A stretch of 64,000 nucleotides of DNA, taken from NCBI RefSeq assembly GCF_018588885.1, contig NZ_JAFFIW010000022.1, positions 37,438 to 101,437 of the forward strand, read 5' to 3'. Of this stretch, positions 8,630 to 16,332 are shown one piece after another. The stretch comes from Mesorhizobium sp. dw_380. GTDB lineage: Bacteria > Pseudomonadota > Alphaproteobacteria > Rhizobiales > Rhizobiaceae. The notes under the pieces are model-generated. The model did not search any database. It was not told the origin of the DNA and saw nothing but the letters and a program-made list of their open reading frames with translations. Numbering within the stretch: position 1 is the first letter of the stretch; every line of letters begins with the position of its first letter. The position numbers and the translations under genes are program-made.

Positions 8630-8785
8630 TACCCCCCTCTGGCCTGCCGGCCATCTCCCCCTCAAGGGGGGAGATTAGCTGTCGCTCTCGGTTTCGCCAC
8701 TCTTCAACGTTGCAGAACGGGCGCAACGAAAAAGCTGCCAATCTCCCCCCTTGAGGGGGAGATGCCTGGCAAGGCAGAGGGGGGC
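8630..8785. repeat. Long palindromic repeat, copy A (phnK-phnL gap)
   Basis: An inverted repeat of about 156 bp lies between phnK and phnL. Its left arm begins CCCCCCTCTGGCCTGCCGGC and includes ATCTCCCCCTCAAGGGGGGA. The right arm is its near reverse complement, ending GGCAGAGGGGGG. It belongs to the same family as 40381-40538 and 42633-42789. Its loop (GGTTTCGCCA) is in the opposite orientation to theirs. It interrupts the otherwise gapless phn operon. Confidence 0.9.
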
Positions 8786-8823
8786 GCTGGCCCGCGAACC
8801 AACGACGGTTGGAGGACCTTCTG

Positions 8824-9531
8824 ATGCCCACCCCCCTCGTTGTTTCCGACGTCGCCAAGAGCTTCACCATGCATCTGCGCGACGGCATCAAACTGCCTGT
8901 TGTCGCTGGCGTCTCATTCTCGATCCGCGCCGGCGAATGCACCGTGCTCGGCGGCCCGTCCGGTGCCGGCAAGAGCTCGATCCTGAAGATGCTCTACGGC
9001 AATTATGCCGTCGACGAAGGCCAGATCATCGTCAACCATGAGGACGGACTGATCGATCTCGCCAATGCCAGCCCGCGCACCGTGCTTGCCGTGCGCCGGC
9101 AAACGATCGGCTATGTCAGCCAGTTCCTGCGCACCGTGCCGCGCGTCTCGGCGCTGGATGTGGTTGCCGAACCGCTGGTCGAGCGCGGCGAGAACCGCGA
9201 GACGGCAAGAGGCAAGGCGCGTGCCTTGCTGGCGCAGCTCAACCTGCCTGAAAAACTCTGGGCGCTGCCGCCGGCGACCTTCTCCGGCGGCGAGCAGCAG
9301 CGCGTCAACATCGCGCGCGGCTTCATCACCGAGCACCCGATCCTGCTGCTCGATGAGCCGACCGCCTCGCTCGACGCCACCAACCGCGACGTGGTGATCG
9401 AACTCATCGCCGCCAAGAAGGCGGCCGGTGTCGCCCTGCTCGGTATCTTCCACGACCACGATGTGCGTGAGGCGGTTGCCGACCGCATCATCGACGTCAC
9501 CGCTTTCGCCCCCGGAAAACTCGCCGCATGA
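8824..9531 (+). CDS. phnL: PhnL, C-P lyase ABC-type ATPase
   Basis: PhnL (235 aa) is the second ABC-like subunit of the C-P lyase system, required with PhnGHI for forming the ribosyl-phosphonate intermediate. Motifs are Walker A GGPSGAGKSS, a Q-loop region (IGYVSQFLRTVPRVS), the signature FSGGEQQRVNIARG and Walker B ILLLDEPTASLD. The start at 8824 uses the GGAGG at 8811-8815. An ATG overlapping that Shine-Dalgarno (8809) was rejected. The stop overlaps the acetyltransferase gene by 4 nt. Confidence 0.94.
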   Translation: MPTPLVVSDVAKSFTMHLRDGIKLPVVAGVSFSIRAGECTVLGGPSGAGKSSILKMLYGNYAVDEGQIIVNHEDGLIDLANASPRTVLAVRRQTIGYVSQFLRTVPRVSALDVVAEPLVERGENRETARGKARALLAQLNLPEKLWALPPATFSGGEQQRVNIARGFITEHPILLLDEPTASLDATNRDVVIELIAAKKAAGVALLGIFHDHDVREAVADRIIDVTAFAPGKLAA

Positions 9532-10145
9532 CCAGGAAATTGTCGGAGACGCCGCTGATCCATCCGACGGCGGAGGTACATAACTCGACGCTCGGCCGCT
9601 GGACCGAGATCGCCGACCGCAGCCGGATTTCGGAAAGCGAATTTGGCGACTATTCCTACATGATGCAGGACTGCTCCGTCTGGTGCACGACGATCGGGAA
9701 GTTCGCCAACATCGCGGCAGCAGTGCGTATCAACGCCACCAACCATCCGACCTGGCGGCCGACGCTGCACCATTTCACCTATCGCGCCTCGGACTATTGG
9801 GACGACGCCGAGCATGAGAGCGAATTCTTCGCAGAGCGCCGTGCCAAGCGCGTCACCGTCGGCCATGACACCTGGCTTGGCCACGGCTCGACCATCCTGC
9901 CCGGCGTCACAATCGGCGATGGCGCGGCGGTCGGCGCCGGAGCCGTCGTATCGAAGGACGTGCCCCCCTATACCATCGTCGCCGGCGTGCCGGCCAAGCC
10001 GATCCGCGAGCGCTTCGACCGCCGCGCCGCCGAGCGTTACCAGGCGCTTGCCTGGTGGGACTGGGACCACGCTAGGCTGCGCGCCTCGCTCGACGATTTC
10101 CGCGAGCTGTCCGCCGAAGCGTTCCTGGAAAGATACGAGGGTTAA
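9528..10145 (+). CDS. Phosphonate-locus hexapeptide-repeat acetyltransferase
   Basis: This 205-aa left-handed beta-helix transferase belongs to the DapH/GlmU-like family found in phosphonate clusters. Hexapeptide repeats run from about residue 12 (HPTAEVHNSTLGRWTEIADRS) and again near 105-150 (GHDTWLGHGSTILPGVTIGDGAAVGAGAVV). The end PYTIVAGVPAKPIRERF is typical of xenobiotic/serine acetyltransferases. It probably N-acetylates aminophosphonates, as the unrelated PhnO does elsewhere; the substrate is inferred. It overlaps phnL by 4 nt. Confidence 0.9.
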   Translation: MTRKLSETPLIHPTAEVHNSTLGRWTEIADRSRISESEFGDYSYMMQDCSVWCTTIGKFANIAAAVRINATNHPTWRPTLHHFTYRASDYWDDAEHESEFFAERRAKRVTVGHDTWLGHGSTILPGVTIGDGAAVGAGAVVSKDVPPYTIVAGVPAKPIRERFDRRAAERYQALAWWDWDHARLRASLDDFRELSAEAFLERYEG

Positions 10146-10231
10146 TCCCTCACATCATCGTCATGGGCGAGCCCGTTTCACATCCCTGACACATCAAGGA
10201 GGCAGGACCCGGTCTTTCCCTGGAGATCGCA

Positions 10232-10942
10232 ATGGCCGACACAATCAGACCTTCGCTCGCCGGCTTCTTTGCCGGCTCCAATCCGACCGCTCCGGCGCAT
10301 CTCGGCACACGCTATGACACGTCGGGCAACTTTCTGAGCGAGCCCGGCAACACCGTCGTCTGCCACCTGGTCAGCGGCTCGCCGTCGCAGGCCGTGGTGC
10401 TCGCGGTGCGCGATAGGATGCTGGCAATGCCTGATGCCGACAGGCTTGCCTTCACGCCCGTCTCCAGCCTGCACATGACGCTGTTCCAAGGCATCATCGA
10501 ATATCGCCGCCGCTTGCCCTACTGGCCGCAGGACGTGCCGCTCGACACCAGCATCGAGGCCATGACCCGCCTCTATCTGGAACGGCTGAAAGGTTTCGAG
10601 GGCTCTGGCCCGTTCAACATCAAGGTCGTCGAAATCGTGCCGACCGGCCTTACCGTCGCCGGCGCGACCGACGATGACGTGCGCATCATGCGCGAATGGC
10701 GCGATGCCCTGGCGGTGCCGTTCGGCTACCGCCACCCTGATCACGACGCTTACGTCTTCCACATCACCTTCGCCTATCAGATCCAGCGCCTTGCCGACGA
10801 CCGGGCGGCCGCATGGCAGGCGCTGTTCGACGATTGCCTGGCGCTTTTCGCGCGGCAGGCGCCGCTGATCGACATCAAGGGGCCCGCCTTCTGCAGCTTC
10901 CGCGACATGGAGCATTTCGAGGAATTGCAGGTGCTCGGCTGA
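10232..10942 (+). CDS. 2H phosphoesterase-family protein (DUF1868) in the phn locus
   Basis: This 236-aa protein has the two H-x-T motifs that define the 2H phosphoesterase superfamily: His81-Met-Thr83 (SSLHMTLFQG) and His177-Ile-Thr179 (VFHITFAY), about 96 residues apart. The Pfam-type match is DUF1868. 2H enzymes open cyclic phosphodiesters. It lies 86 nt after the acetyltransferase on the same strand, inside the phosphonate locus, which lacks phnP. It may therefore hydrolyse the cyclic ribose phosphate made by PhnJ; this is a hypothesis from context. The start is supported by the GGAG at 10221-10224. Confidence 0.82.
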   Translation: MADTIRPSLAGFFAGSNPTAPAHLGTRYDTSGNFLSEPGNTVVCHLVSGSPSQAVVLAVRDRMLAMPDADRLAFTPVSSLHMTLFQGIIEYRRRLPYWPQDVPLDTSIEAMTRLYLERLKGFEGSGPFNIKVVEIVPTGLTVAGATDDDVRIMREWRDALAVPFGYRHPDHDAYVFHITFAYQIQRLADDRAAAWQALFDDCLALFARQAPLIDIKGPAFCSFRDMEHFEELQVLG

Positions 10943-10977
10943 TCGCCGAAACAGGCGCATGGCGCAGCGCCTGTGGA

Positions 10978-10995
10978 GCGTAACAAAACTGACAT
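10978..10995 (+). promoter_or_regulatory. Pho-box-like site upstream of phnC
   Basis: The 18-mer GCGTAACAAAACTGACAT agrees with the PhoB consensus (two CTGTCAT-type heptamers 11 nt apart) at 13 of 18 positions. A further heptamer-like GCGACAT follows in the same 11-nt phase. It lies about 80 nt upstream of the phnC start, where phosphate-starvation control of transporter genes is expected. Function is inferred from similarity and position. Confidence 0.6.
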
Positions 10996-11073
10996 CGAGG
11001 CGACATGGCAGGTTCACGTGGCTGCGTTAGGCGAGAGGCTGACGATCAACATGGTCCTGACGGGAACCTGCCC

Positions 11074-11931
11074 ATGCCAGCAGCCTCAGCCACGCTCGAA
11101 ATCCGCGGCGTCACCCGACGATTTGGCAAGAACACCGCTGTCAGCGATATCAGCATCTCGATCCCGCAGGGTCAGATGGTCGGCGTCATTGGCCGTTCGG
11201 GCGCCGGCAAATCGACCCTTCTTCGCATGATCAACCGTCTCATCGATCCCAGCCAGGGATCGATTTTTTTTGACGGCGCCGAAGTCTCCAAGCTGCAGGG
11301 TTCGCCGTTGCGGCGCTGGCAGCGCGACTGCGCCATGATCTTCCAGCAGTTCAACCTGGTGCCGCGCCTCGATGTCCTGACCAACGTGCTGCTCGGCAAG
11401 CTGAACCACCGTTCGACCCTGTCCAACCTTCTCGGCATGTTTTCCCGCGCCGAATGCGCCGAGGCGGTCGCCGCCCTCGAGCGGCTCGACATCGCCAGTG
11501 CGGCACTGCAGCCCGCCGGCACGCTTTCGGGCGGACAGCAGCAGCGCGTCGCTATTGCGCGCGCCATGATGCAGCAGCCCAGGGTGATCCTCGCCGATGA
11601 GCCGATCGCCTCGCTCGATCCGCTCAATGCCAAGGTGGTGATGGATTCACTGCAGGACATCAATCTGCGCGAGGGCATCACCGTCGTCACCAACCTGCAT
11701 ACGCTCGACACCGCCCGCACCTATTGCAACCGCATCATCGGCATGGCCGCCGGCAAGGTCGTCTTCGATGGCGCGCCCGAAGAGCTCGACCGTGAAGCCG
11801 TGCGTCTCGTCTATGGTGCCGACAGCAATGGCGGCGAAATTTCGGAGGCCATCACCTCCACCAGCGTTGCCTTCAAGCGAAAGATCGCCGCATCCGCCGG
11901 ACCGCTCGAATCTGCATTCCCAGGTTACTGA
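11074..11931 (+). CDS. phnC: PhnC, phosphonate ABC transporter ATPase
   Basis: PhnC (285 aa) energises phosphonate import. Motifs are Walker A GRSGAGKST, the Q-loop MIFQQFNLVPRLDV, the signature LSGGQQQRVAIARA and Walker B VILADEPIASLDP. The start at 11074 was chosen over the in-frame ATG at 11005. Homologues start near LEIRGVTRRFG, and the Pho-box-like site at 10978-10995 would leave no room for a promoter before 11005. The C-terminal 30 residues past the usual end are polar and unremarkable. phnD follows after about 100 nt. Confidence 0.93.
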   Translation: MPAASATLEIRGVTRRFGKNTAVSDISISIPQGQMVGVIGRSGAGKSTLLRMINRLIDPSQGSIFFDGAEVSKLQGSPLRRWQRDCAMIFQQFNLVPRLDVLTNVLLGKLNHRSTLSNLLGMFSRAECAEAVAALERLDIASAALQPAGTLSGGQQQRVAIARAMMQQPRVILADEPIASLDPLNAKVVMDSLQDINLREGITVVTNLHTLDTARTYCNRIIGMAAGKVVFDGAPEELDREAVRLVYGADSNGGEISEAITSTSVAFKRKIAASAGPLESAFPGY

Positions 11932-12033
11932 GTTCAAGAAAGAGCGGCTCGGATCGTCCGCCCGCGTCAAGGGCACTTGTCAAAATCGATAACGCTGCCG
12001 GCGCGGGGCCGGAACCTACAGGAGAGATATCAG

Positions 12034-12942
12034 ATGTTCAGGAAGATGGTTTTCAGCGCCGTTTCGGTGCTCGCCATGGCCACCAGCATGGCTCACGCCG
12101 CCGACATGAAGGAATTCCGCGTCGGCATTCTCGGCGGCGAGAACGAAACCGACCGGCTGCGCAACTACCAGTGCCTGGCCGACCATTTGAAGGCCGAATT
12201 CGGCTTCGAGAAGGTCTCGCTGTTCCCGGCCGCCGACTATGACGGCGTCATCCAGGGCCTGCTCGGCGGCACGCTCGACTTCGCCGAACTCGGCGCTTCC
12301 GGCTACGCCAGCGTCGCGCTGAAGGACCCGAAGGCCGTCACGCCGATCCTCACCACCCAGCAGACCGATGGCGCCACCGGTTATTATTCGGTCGGACTGG
12401 CGCTCAAGTCCTCCGGCATCACCGATATCAAGTCGGCCAAGGGCAAGAAGCTCGGCTACGCCGATCCGGATTCGACCTCGGGCTACCTGATCCCGCTGAC
12501 CCAGATCCCGAAGGACACCGGCGCCTCGAACGAGACCTTCTTCGCCTCGACCCAGTTCAACGGCGGCCATGAGAACAACGTCCTGGCCGTGCGCGATGGC
12601 AAGGTCGACGTCGCGGTCGATGATTCCTCGGGCATCGGCGACTTCAAGAACGGCTACACCTCCGGCACCTTCCACAAGGAAGTCGCAAAGGGCGCCGTCG
12701 ATCCCAACGACTTCGTCGAAGTCTGGCGCTCCGGCCTGATCCCGAACGGCCCGCTGGTCGTGAGCACCGCGCTCGGCGACGACATGACCGCCAAGCTGGC
12801 CGCCTTCTTCACCGACCTGCCCAAGAAGGACAAGGCTTGCTTTGAAGGCGTCGAGGGCGGCGATTTCACCGGCTATGTTCCGGTGAAGGCGGACTTCTAC
12901 AAGGTGATCGTCGAAGCCCGTAAGGCAGCCATCGGCGGCTAA
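12034..12942 (+). CDS. phnD: PhnD, periplasmic phosphonate-binding protein
   Basis: PhnD (302 aa) captures phosphonates in the periplasm for PhnCE. A Sec signal peptide is visible (MFRKMVFSAVSVLAMATSMA, cleaved near AHA-AD). The mature part starts FRVGILGGENETDR. Type 2 binding-protein features include DYDGVIQGLLGGTLDFAELG and DPDSTSGYLIP, the usual phosphate/phosphonate-contacting loops. GGAGAG at 12021 supports the start. A strong terminator-like hairpin directly follows the stop, so the binding protein should be made in excess over the permeases. Confidence 0.95.
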   Translation: MFRKMVFSAVSVLAMATSMAHAADMKEFRVGILGGENETDRLRNYQCLADHLKAEFGFEKVSLFPAADYDGVIQGLLGGTLDFAELGASGYASVALKDPKAVTPILTTQQTDGATGYYSVGLALKSSGITDIKSAKGKKLGYADPDSTSGYLIPLTQIPKDTGASNETFFASTQFNGGHENNVLAVRDGKVDVAVDDSSGIGDFKNGYTSGTFHKEVAKGAVDPNDFVEVWRSGLIPNGPLVVSTALGDDMTAKLAAFFTDLPKKDKACFEGVEGGDFTGYVPVKADFYKVIVEARKAAIGG

Positions 12943-12952
12943 CGGCGAAATC

Positions 12953-12987
12953 AAAAAAGGGCGATGTTCAAAACATCGCCCTTTTTT
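12953..12987 (+). terminator. Terminator/attenuator between phnD and phnE1
   Basis: GGGCGATGTT (12959-12968) and AACATCGCCC (12972-12981) form a perfect 10-bp stem with a 3-nt loop. It is extended by A6 (12953-12958) facing T6 (12982-12987). This is a textbook intrinsic terminator 10 nt after the phnD stop and 12 nt before the phnE1 start, so it most likely reduces, rather than ends, transcription into phnE. Confidence 0.9.
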
Positions 12988-12999
12988 GCATCTCCGATC

Positions 13000-13971
13000 A
13001 TGACCATTTCCGTGACGGCCCCGTCCGTGCCAGCCGCCTCTGGCGCCACCGACCAGATGGCCGATACCTGGCGGCGCCAGACGTCGCTGCGCCGGTTCTA
13101 TACAGCGCTTGGCGTCGCCCTGCTGCTTGTCGCGATGTTCGCCAGCATGTGGTTCGCCGACGAAGCCAATGCCGGCCACTTCTTCGACCGGCTGCCGCAC
13201 ATTCTGGATTTCCTGAGCTGGCTCGTTCCCAAGGACTGGAACGATGTCTGGCGGGCGCTGTTCGACATCGCCTCGCCGCATGACACCGGCACCCAAGAAT
13301 TCAACTTCCCGCTTGGCCGCGTCTATGTCTGGGGCGGGTTCTACGTCCCCGAATATTTCGAGCTGATGCTGACCACTGTGAACGTGGCGCTGGTCTCGAC
13401 CTTCATCGGCTTCGTCTTCGCTGTGCCTTTTTCCTTCATCGCGGCGCGCAACCTGACGCCGCACCCGGTGCTGCGGCTCGTCGTCAAACGCTTCATGGAG
13501 CTGCTGCGCGCCTTCCCCGAGATCGTCATCGCCGGCCTGTTCGCGGCCATCGTTTCGATCGGCCCGGTCGCCGCCATCATCGCCATCGGCCTGCATTCCA
13601 TCGGCGCGCTGGGCAAGTTGTTCTACGAGATCAACGAGAACATCGACATGCGGGCCGAGGAAGGGCTGCGGGCGGTTGGCGCCAATTGGTTCGAGCGGGT
13701 GCGCTTTGCCGGCCTGCCGCAGGTGCTGCCCAACTTCATGTCCTACACATTGCTCCGGATCGAGATCAACGTTCGCATCTCGACCATCATGGGCGCCGTC
13801 GGCGGCGGCGGCATCGGCGAGGAGCTGAAGCTTTCCATCTCGCGCGGCTTCGGCGCCAAGACGCTGGCGCTGGTGCTGCTCCTGTTCACCACCATCTTCA
13901 TCGTAGACCAGTTCTCCGCCTGGCTGCGCCGCAAGCTGGTCGGCGAGCAAGCTTTTTTGATGGGGGCTTGA
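13000..13971 (+). CDS. phnE: PhnE1, phosphonate ABC transporter permease
   Basis: This 323-aa inner-membrane permease of the PhnE family has about six hydrophobic segments. The binding-protein-dependent transport domain covers about residues 125-310, with the EAA-loop-like RAEEGLRAVGANWFERVRFAGLPQ near 220-243. The start at 13000 avoids an ATG at 12964 that lies inside the terminator stem. No good Shine-Dalgarno precedes 13000, so translation may be weak. phnE2 begins one base after the stop. Confidence 0.93.
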   Translation: MTISVTAPSVPAASGATDQMADTWRRQTSLRRFYTALGVALLLVAMFASMWFADEANAGHFFDRLPHILDFLSWLVPKDWNDVWRALFDIASPHDTGTQEFNFPLGRVYVWGGFYVPEYFELMLTTVNVALVSTFIGFVFAVPFSFIAARNLTPHPVLRLVVKRFMELLRAFPEIVIAGLFAAIVSIGPVAAIIAIGLHSIGALGKLFYEINENIDMRAEEGLRAVGANWFERVRFAGLPQVLPNFMSYTLLRIEINVRISTIMGAVGGGGIGEELKLSISRGFGAKTLALVLLLFTTIFIVDQFSAWLRRKLVGEQAFLMGA

Positions 13972-13972
13972 T

Positions 13973-15340
13973 ATGGCAACGATGACGTCGGACGAAATCA
14001 GCGCGATCGAGGACCGCTTCCCGCAGGTGTTCCGGCGCCCGCCCTACAAGCGCTTCGGCCCGCTGCTCCTGCTTCTGGGCACCGTGCTCTACCTCGCCTA
14101 TGCGATGTGGTTCTTCAGCCTGCCACAGGTGCTGCGGGAATCGCACTGGGAGCGCCTGCCGCTCTTCCTGTCGCAGTGGATCAGCTATGATCTGCAGCCG
14201 GAGTTCCGCCTCGACCAGCCCGAGATCACACCCAAATACCCGCGCTTTTCCGCGCTTGGCGAAAACCCTGACCCCGACTGGGTCATCAAGAACCCGGACG
14301 GCACTTTCACCGTGCAGATCGACGGGCCGGCTAAATCCGTCACCTTCGACAAGACGCAGGCGACGATCGTGGCCAATGGCCAGACCGTGCCGGTCTCACT
14401 GACCAGCGGCAAGCCGATAGTCACGGGTCCGGTACCGAACTGGATCACCGCGCATGACGACGAAATCGTGGCCAAGATGGGCTTCGCCGGCGAAGTGCGC
14501 GTCACCGTCGACCGGGTCAAGGTGCGCAAACGCTTCCTCGGCTGGGCGAATTTCGTCTTCGACACACGCTCGCCCTTCTTCGGCAAATCCGCTGGGGAAG
14601 TGATCTCGCTGATCGTGTCCGGGCCCGAACTGAAACCGGGCACCTCGAACCTCGCGCTGGCCGGCGACAACATCTGGAACAACGCCCAGTGGCAGCATGG
14701 CGACGTCTGGACGAAGCTTTTGCAGACCATCGTCATGGCGTTTCTCGGCACGCTGCTCGGCGGTATCGTTGCCTTCCCGCTGGCCTTCTTCGCCGCCCGC
14801 AACATCACGCCGAGCGGCGTGCTCAGTCAGGTGCTCAAGCGCTTCTTCGACTTCATGCGTTCGGTCGACATGCTGATCTGGGCGCTGTTCTTCACCCGCG
14901 CCTTCGGACCGGGACCGCTGGCCGGCAGTGCGGCGATCTTCTTCACCGAGATCGGCACGCTCGGCAAAACCTACTCCGAAGCCTTGGAGAACATCGACGA
15001 CAAGCCGCGCGAGGGCGTTGTCTCGACCGGCGCCAACGGCCTCCTGGTGCAGCGCTACGGCGTGATACCGGAAGTGGTGCCCGTGTTCATCAGCCAGACG
15101 CTCTACCAGTGGGAATCCAACACCCGCGGCGCCACCATCATCGGCGCCGTCGGCGCCGGCGGCATCGGCTTGAAACTATGGGAAGCGATGCGCACCAACT
15201 CCAACTGGGCCAACGTCTTCTACATGGTGCTGTTGACGCTGCTGGTCGTCTTCATCTTCGACAACATCTCCAACTTCCTGCGCCGCCGCCTGAGCCGCAC
15301 CATCCACGACTACAACAGGATCCAGGCCGAGCGGGGTTAG
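13973..15340 (+). CDS. phnE: PhnE2, phosphonate permease with large periplasmic domain
   Basis: This 455-aa protein is the second PhnE-type permease and is much longer than E. coli PhnE (about 260-280 aa). One transmembrane helix (about residues 28-50) is followed by roughly 180 mostly polar residues (about 55-235), then the usual permease core (about 240-440) with the EAA-like DKPREGVVSTGANGLLVQRYGVIPE. The extra segment is predicted to be periplasmic and might contact PhnD. Paired PhnE1/PhnE2 permeases are usual in rhizobia. A REP-like repeat closes the operon. Confidence 0.92.
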   Translation: MATMTSDEISAIEDRFPQVFRRPPYKRFGPLLLLLGTVLYLAYAMWFFSLPQVLRESHWERLPLFLSQWISYDLQPEFRLDQPEITPKYPRFSALGENPDPDWVIKNPDGTFTVQIDGPAKSVTFDKTQATIVANGQTVPVSLTSGKPIVTGPVPNWITAHDDEIVAKMGFAGEVRVTVDRVKVRKRFLGWANFVFDTRSPFFGKSAGEVISLIVSGPELKPGTSNLALAGDNIWNNAQWQHGDVWTKLLQTIVMAFLGTLLGGIVAFPLAFFAARNITPSGVLSQVLKRFFDFMRSVDMLIWALFFTRAFGPGPLAGSAAIFFTEIGTLGKTYSEALENIDDKPREGVVSTGANGLLVQRYGVIPEVVPVFISQTLYQWESNTRGATIIGAVGAGGIGLKLWEAMRTNSNWANVFYMVLLTLLVVFIFDNISNFLRRRLSRTIHDYNRIQAERG

Positions 15341-15363
15341 TTAATTTGGCGAACCCCCGCGCC

Positions 15364-15418
15364 TTCGTCATCCTCGGGTCTGCGCCGCGTCGCTTCCGCT
15401 CCGCCCGTGGATGACGAA
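15364..15418. repeat. REP-like palindromic repeat, copy 2
   Basis: TTCGTCATCC (15364-15373) and GGATGACGAA (15409-15418) are perfect 10-bp arms. The interior is the reverse complement of the core found at 3408-3464 (GGTCTGCGCCGCGTCGCTTC). It lies between the convergent ends of phnE2 and a sugar epimerase gene. The two copies flank the phosphonate locus. Confidence 0.75.
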
Positions 15419-15423
15419 GAAAG

Positions 15424-16275
15424 CTAAGCCGCTTTCTTCCACCCGTTTTTGATATGCTTATACCCCTCGCGATAAACCGCTTCCGGGCTCTCGGAAAAAT
15501 CGCGCCACACCTTGGTCGCCGCCGCCAGATCCTTGAGCGAACGGCCGAAAGCTTCGATCGTCAGCCAGTCATCGTAGCCGCTCTTGCGGATCGCTGAAAA
15601 GGTTTCCTTCCACGGGATGTTGCCGCGCCCCGGCACGCCGCGGTCGTTCTCCGAGATGTGAATGTGGACGACATTCCTGCGGTGCTTCGTGTAGGCGCCG
15701 ATCGGATCGGCCTCCTCGATATTGGCATGGAAGGTGTCGTACATCGCCTTGATGTGGGGTCGGTCGATGGCGTCGATATGCTCCGACAGGTCGGCCATCG
15801 TGTTGAGAAGATAGCATTCGAAGCGGTTGAGCGCCTCGAGCCCGATGGTTACGCTCCGTTTGCCGGCATGGTCGCCGATCGCGCGTTGCGAGGCGACCGA
15901 GCGCTTCTTCTCGGCGGCCGTCGGCCCGGAGCCGGAAAAGGCGCCCAGCGTCGAATGCAGCGGGCCGCTCAGCGTGCTTGCGCCAAGCGCCTCGGCGCAA
16001 TCGACAGCCCATTTCATGTACTCGATACCGGCCCTGCGCGTTGCCGCATCGGCCGAGATCAGGTTCATCGCGGGATCGCCCATCGCTGAAACAGCTGTCC
16101 GCTCCAAGCCGATGCGGTCGAGCAGCTCGCCCAATTTCCTGTAGTCGTCCGGCGTGCCGGAAAAGATCGGTATCTCGACGCCATCGAAGCCGGTCGCCTT
16201 GATGTCGCGAAGCAACGGCTCGTGCTTCTTCGACACCGCCGTCGTCCACAAGAACATGCACATGCCGATTTTCAT
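15424..16275 (-). CDS. D-tagatose 3-epimerase/D-psicose epimerase-like TIM-barrel enzyme
   Basis: This 283-aa AP-endonuclease-2-like TIM barrel carries metal ligands Glu147, Asp180, His206 and Glu241. Their spacing (33, 26, 35) is identical to that of Pseudomonas cichorii D-tagatose 3-epimerase, and Arg212 matches that enzyme's substrate Arg. It probably epimerises a ketose at C3 with Mn(II). The start at MKIGM was chosen because GGGAGGGG lies 5 nt upstream; an ATG 15 nt earlier was rejected. It is the last of three genes running leftward from 18760. The physiological sugar is not known. Confidence 0.88.
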   Translation of the reverse strand: MKIGMCMFLWTTAVSKKHEPLLRDIKATGFDGVEIPIFSGTPDDYRKLGELLDRIGLERTAVSAMGDPAMNLISADAATRRAGIEYMKWAVDCAEALGASTLSGPLHSTLGAFSGSGPTAAEKKRSVASQRAIGDHAGKRSVTIGLEALNRFECYLLNTMADLSEHIDAIDRPHIKAMYDTFHANIEEADPIGAYTKHRRNVVHIHISENDRGVPGRGNIPWKETFSAIRKSGYDDWLTIEAFGRSLKDLAAATKVWRDFSESPEAVYREGYKHIKNGWKKAA

Positions 16276-16332
16276 CGACGCCCCTCCCATTTGATGGCGC
16301 GTCCTGGCTGTTCCCGCCAGCTTCGCGCAAAA

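Noticed and set aside
8630..8785. Short coding frame inside palindromic copy A
   Set aside because: The frames on both strands are translations of the repeat and have no start context or independent conservation visible here.
11005..11073. Start of phnC at 11005
   Set aside because: It has a fair ribosome site, but it is only 10 nt from the Pho-box-like site and adds 23 residues absent from usual PhnC proteins.
12964..13000. ATG at 12964 as the phnE1 start
   Set aside because: It lies in the stem of the phnD terminator and has no ribosome site.
12016..13950. Long open frame on the minus strand across phnD and phnE1 (over 600 codons)
   Set aside because: The plus strand has clear PhnD and PhnE homology. 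The antisense frame is of low complexity (D/E/R/G/Q-rich), crosses the terminator, and is typical of the third-position GC bias of this genome.
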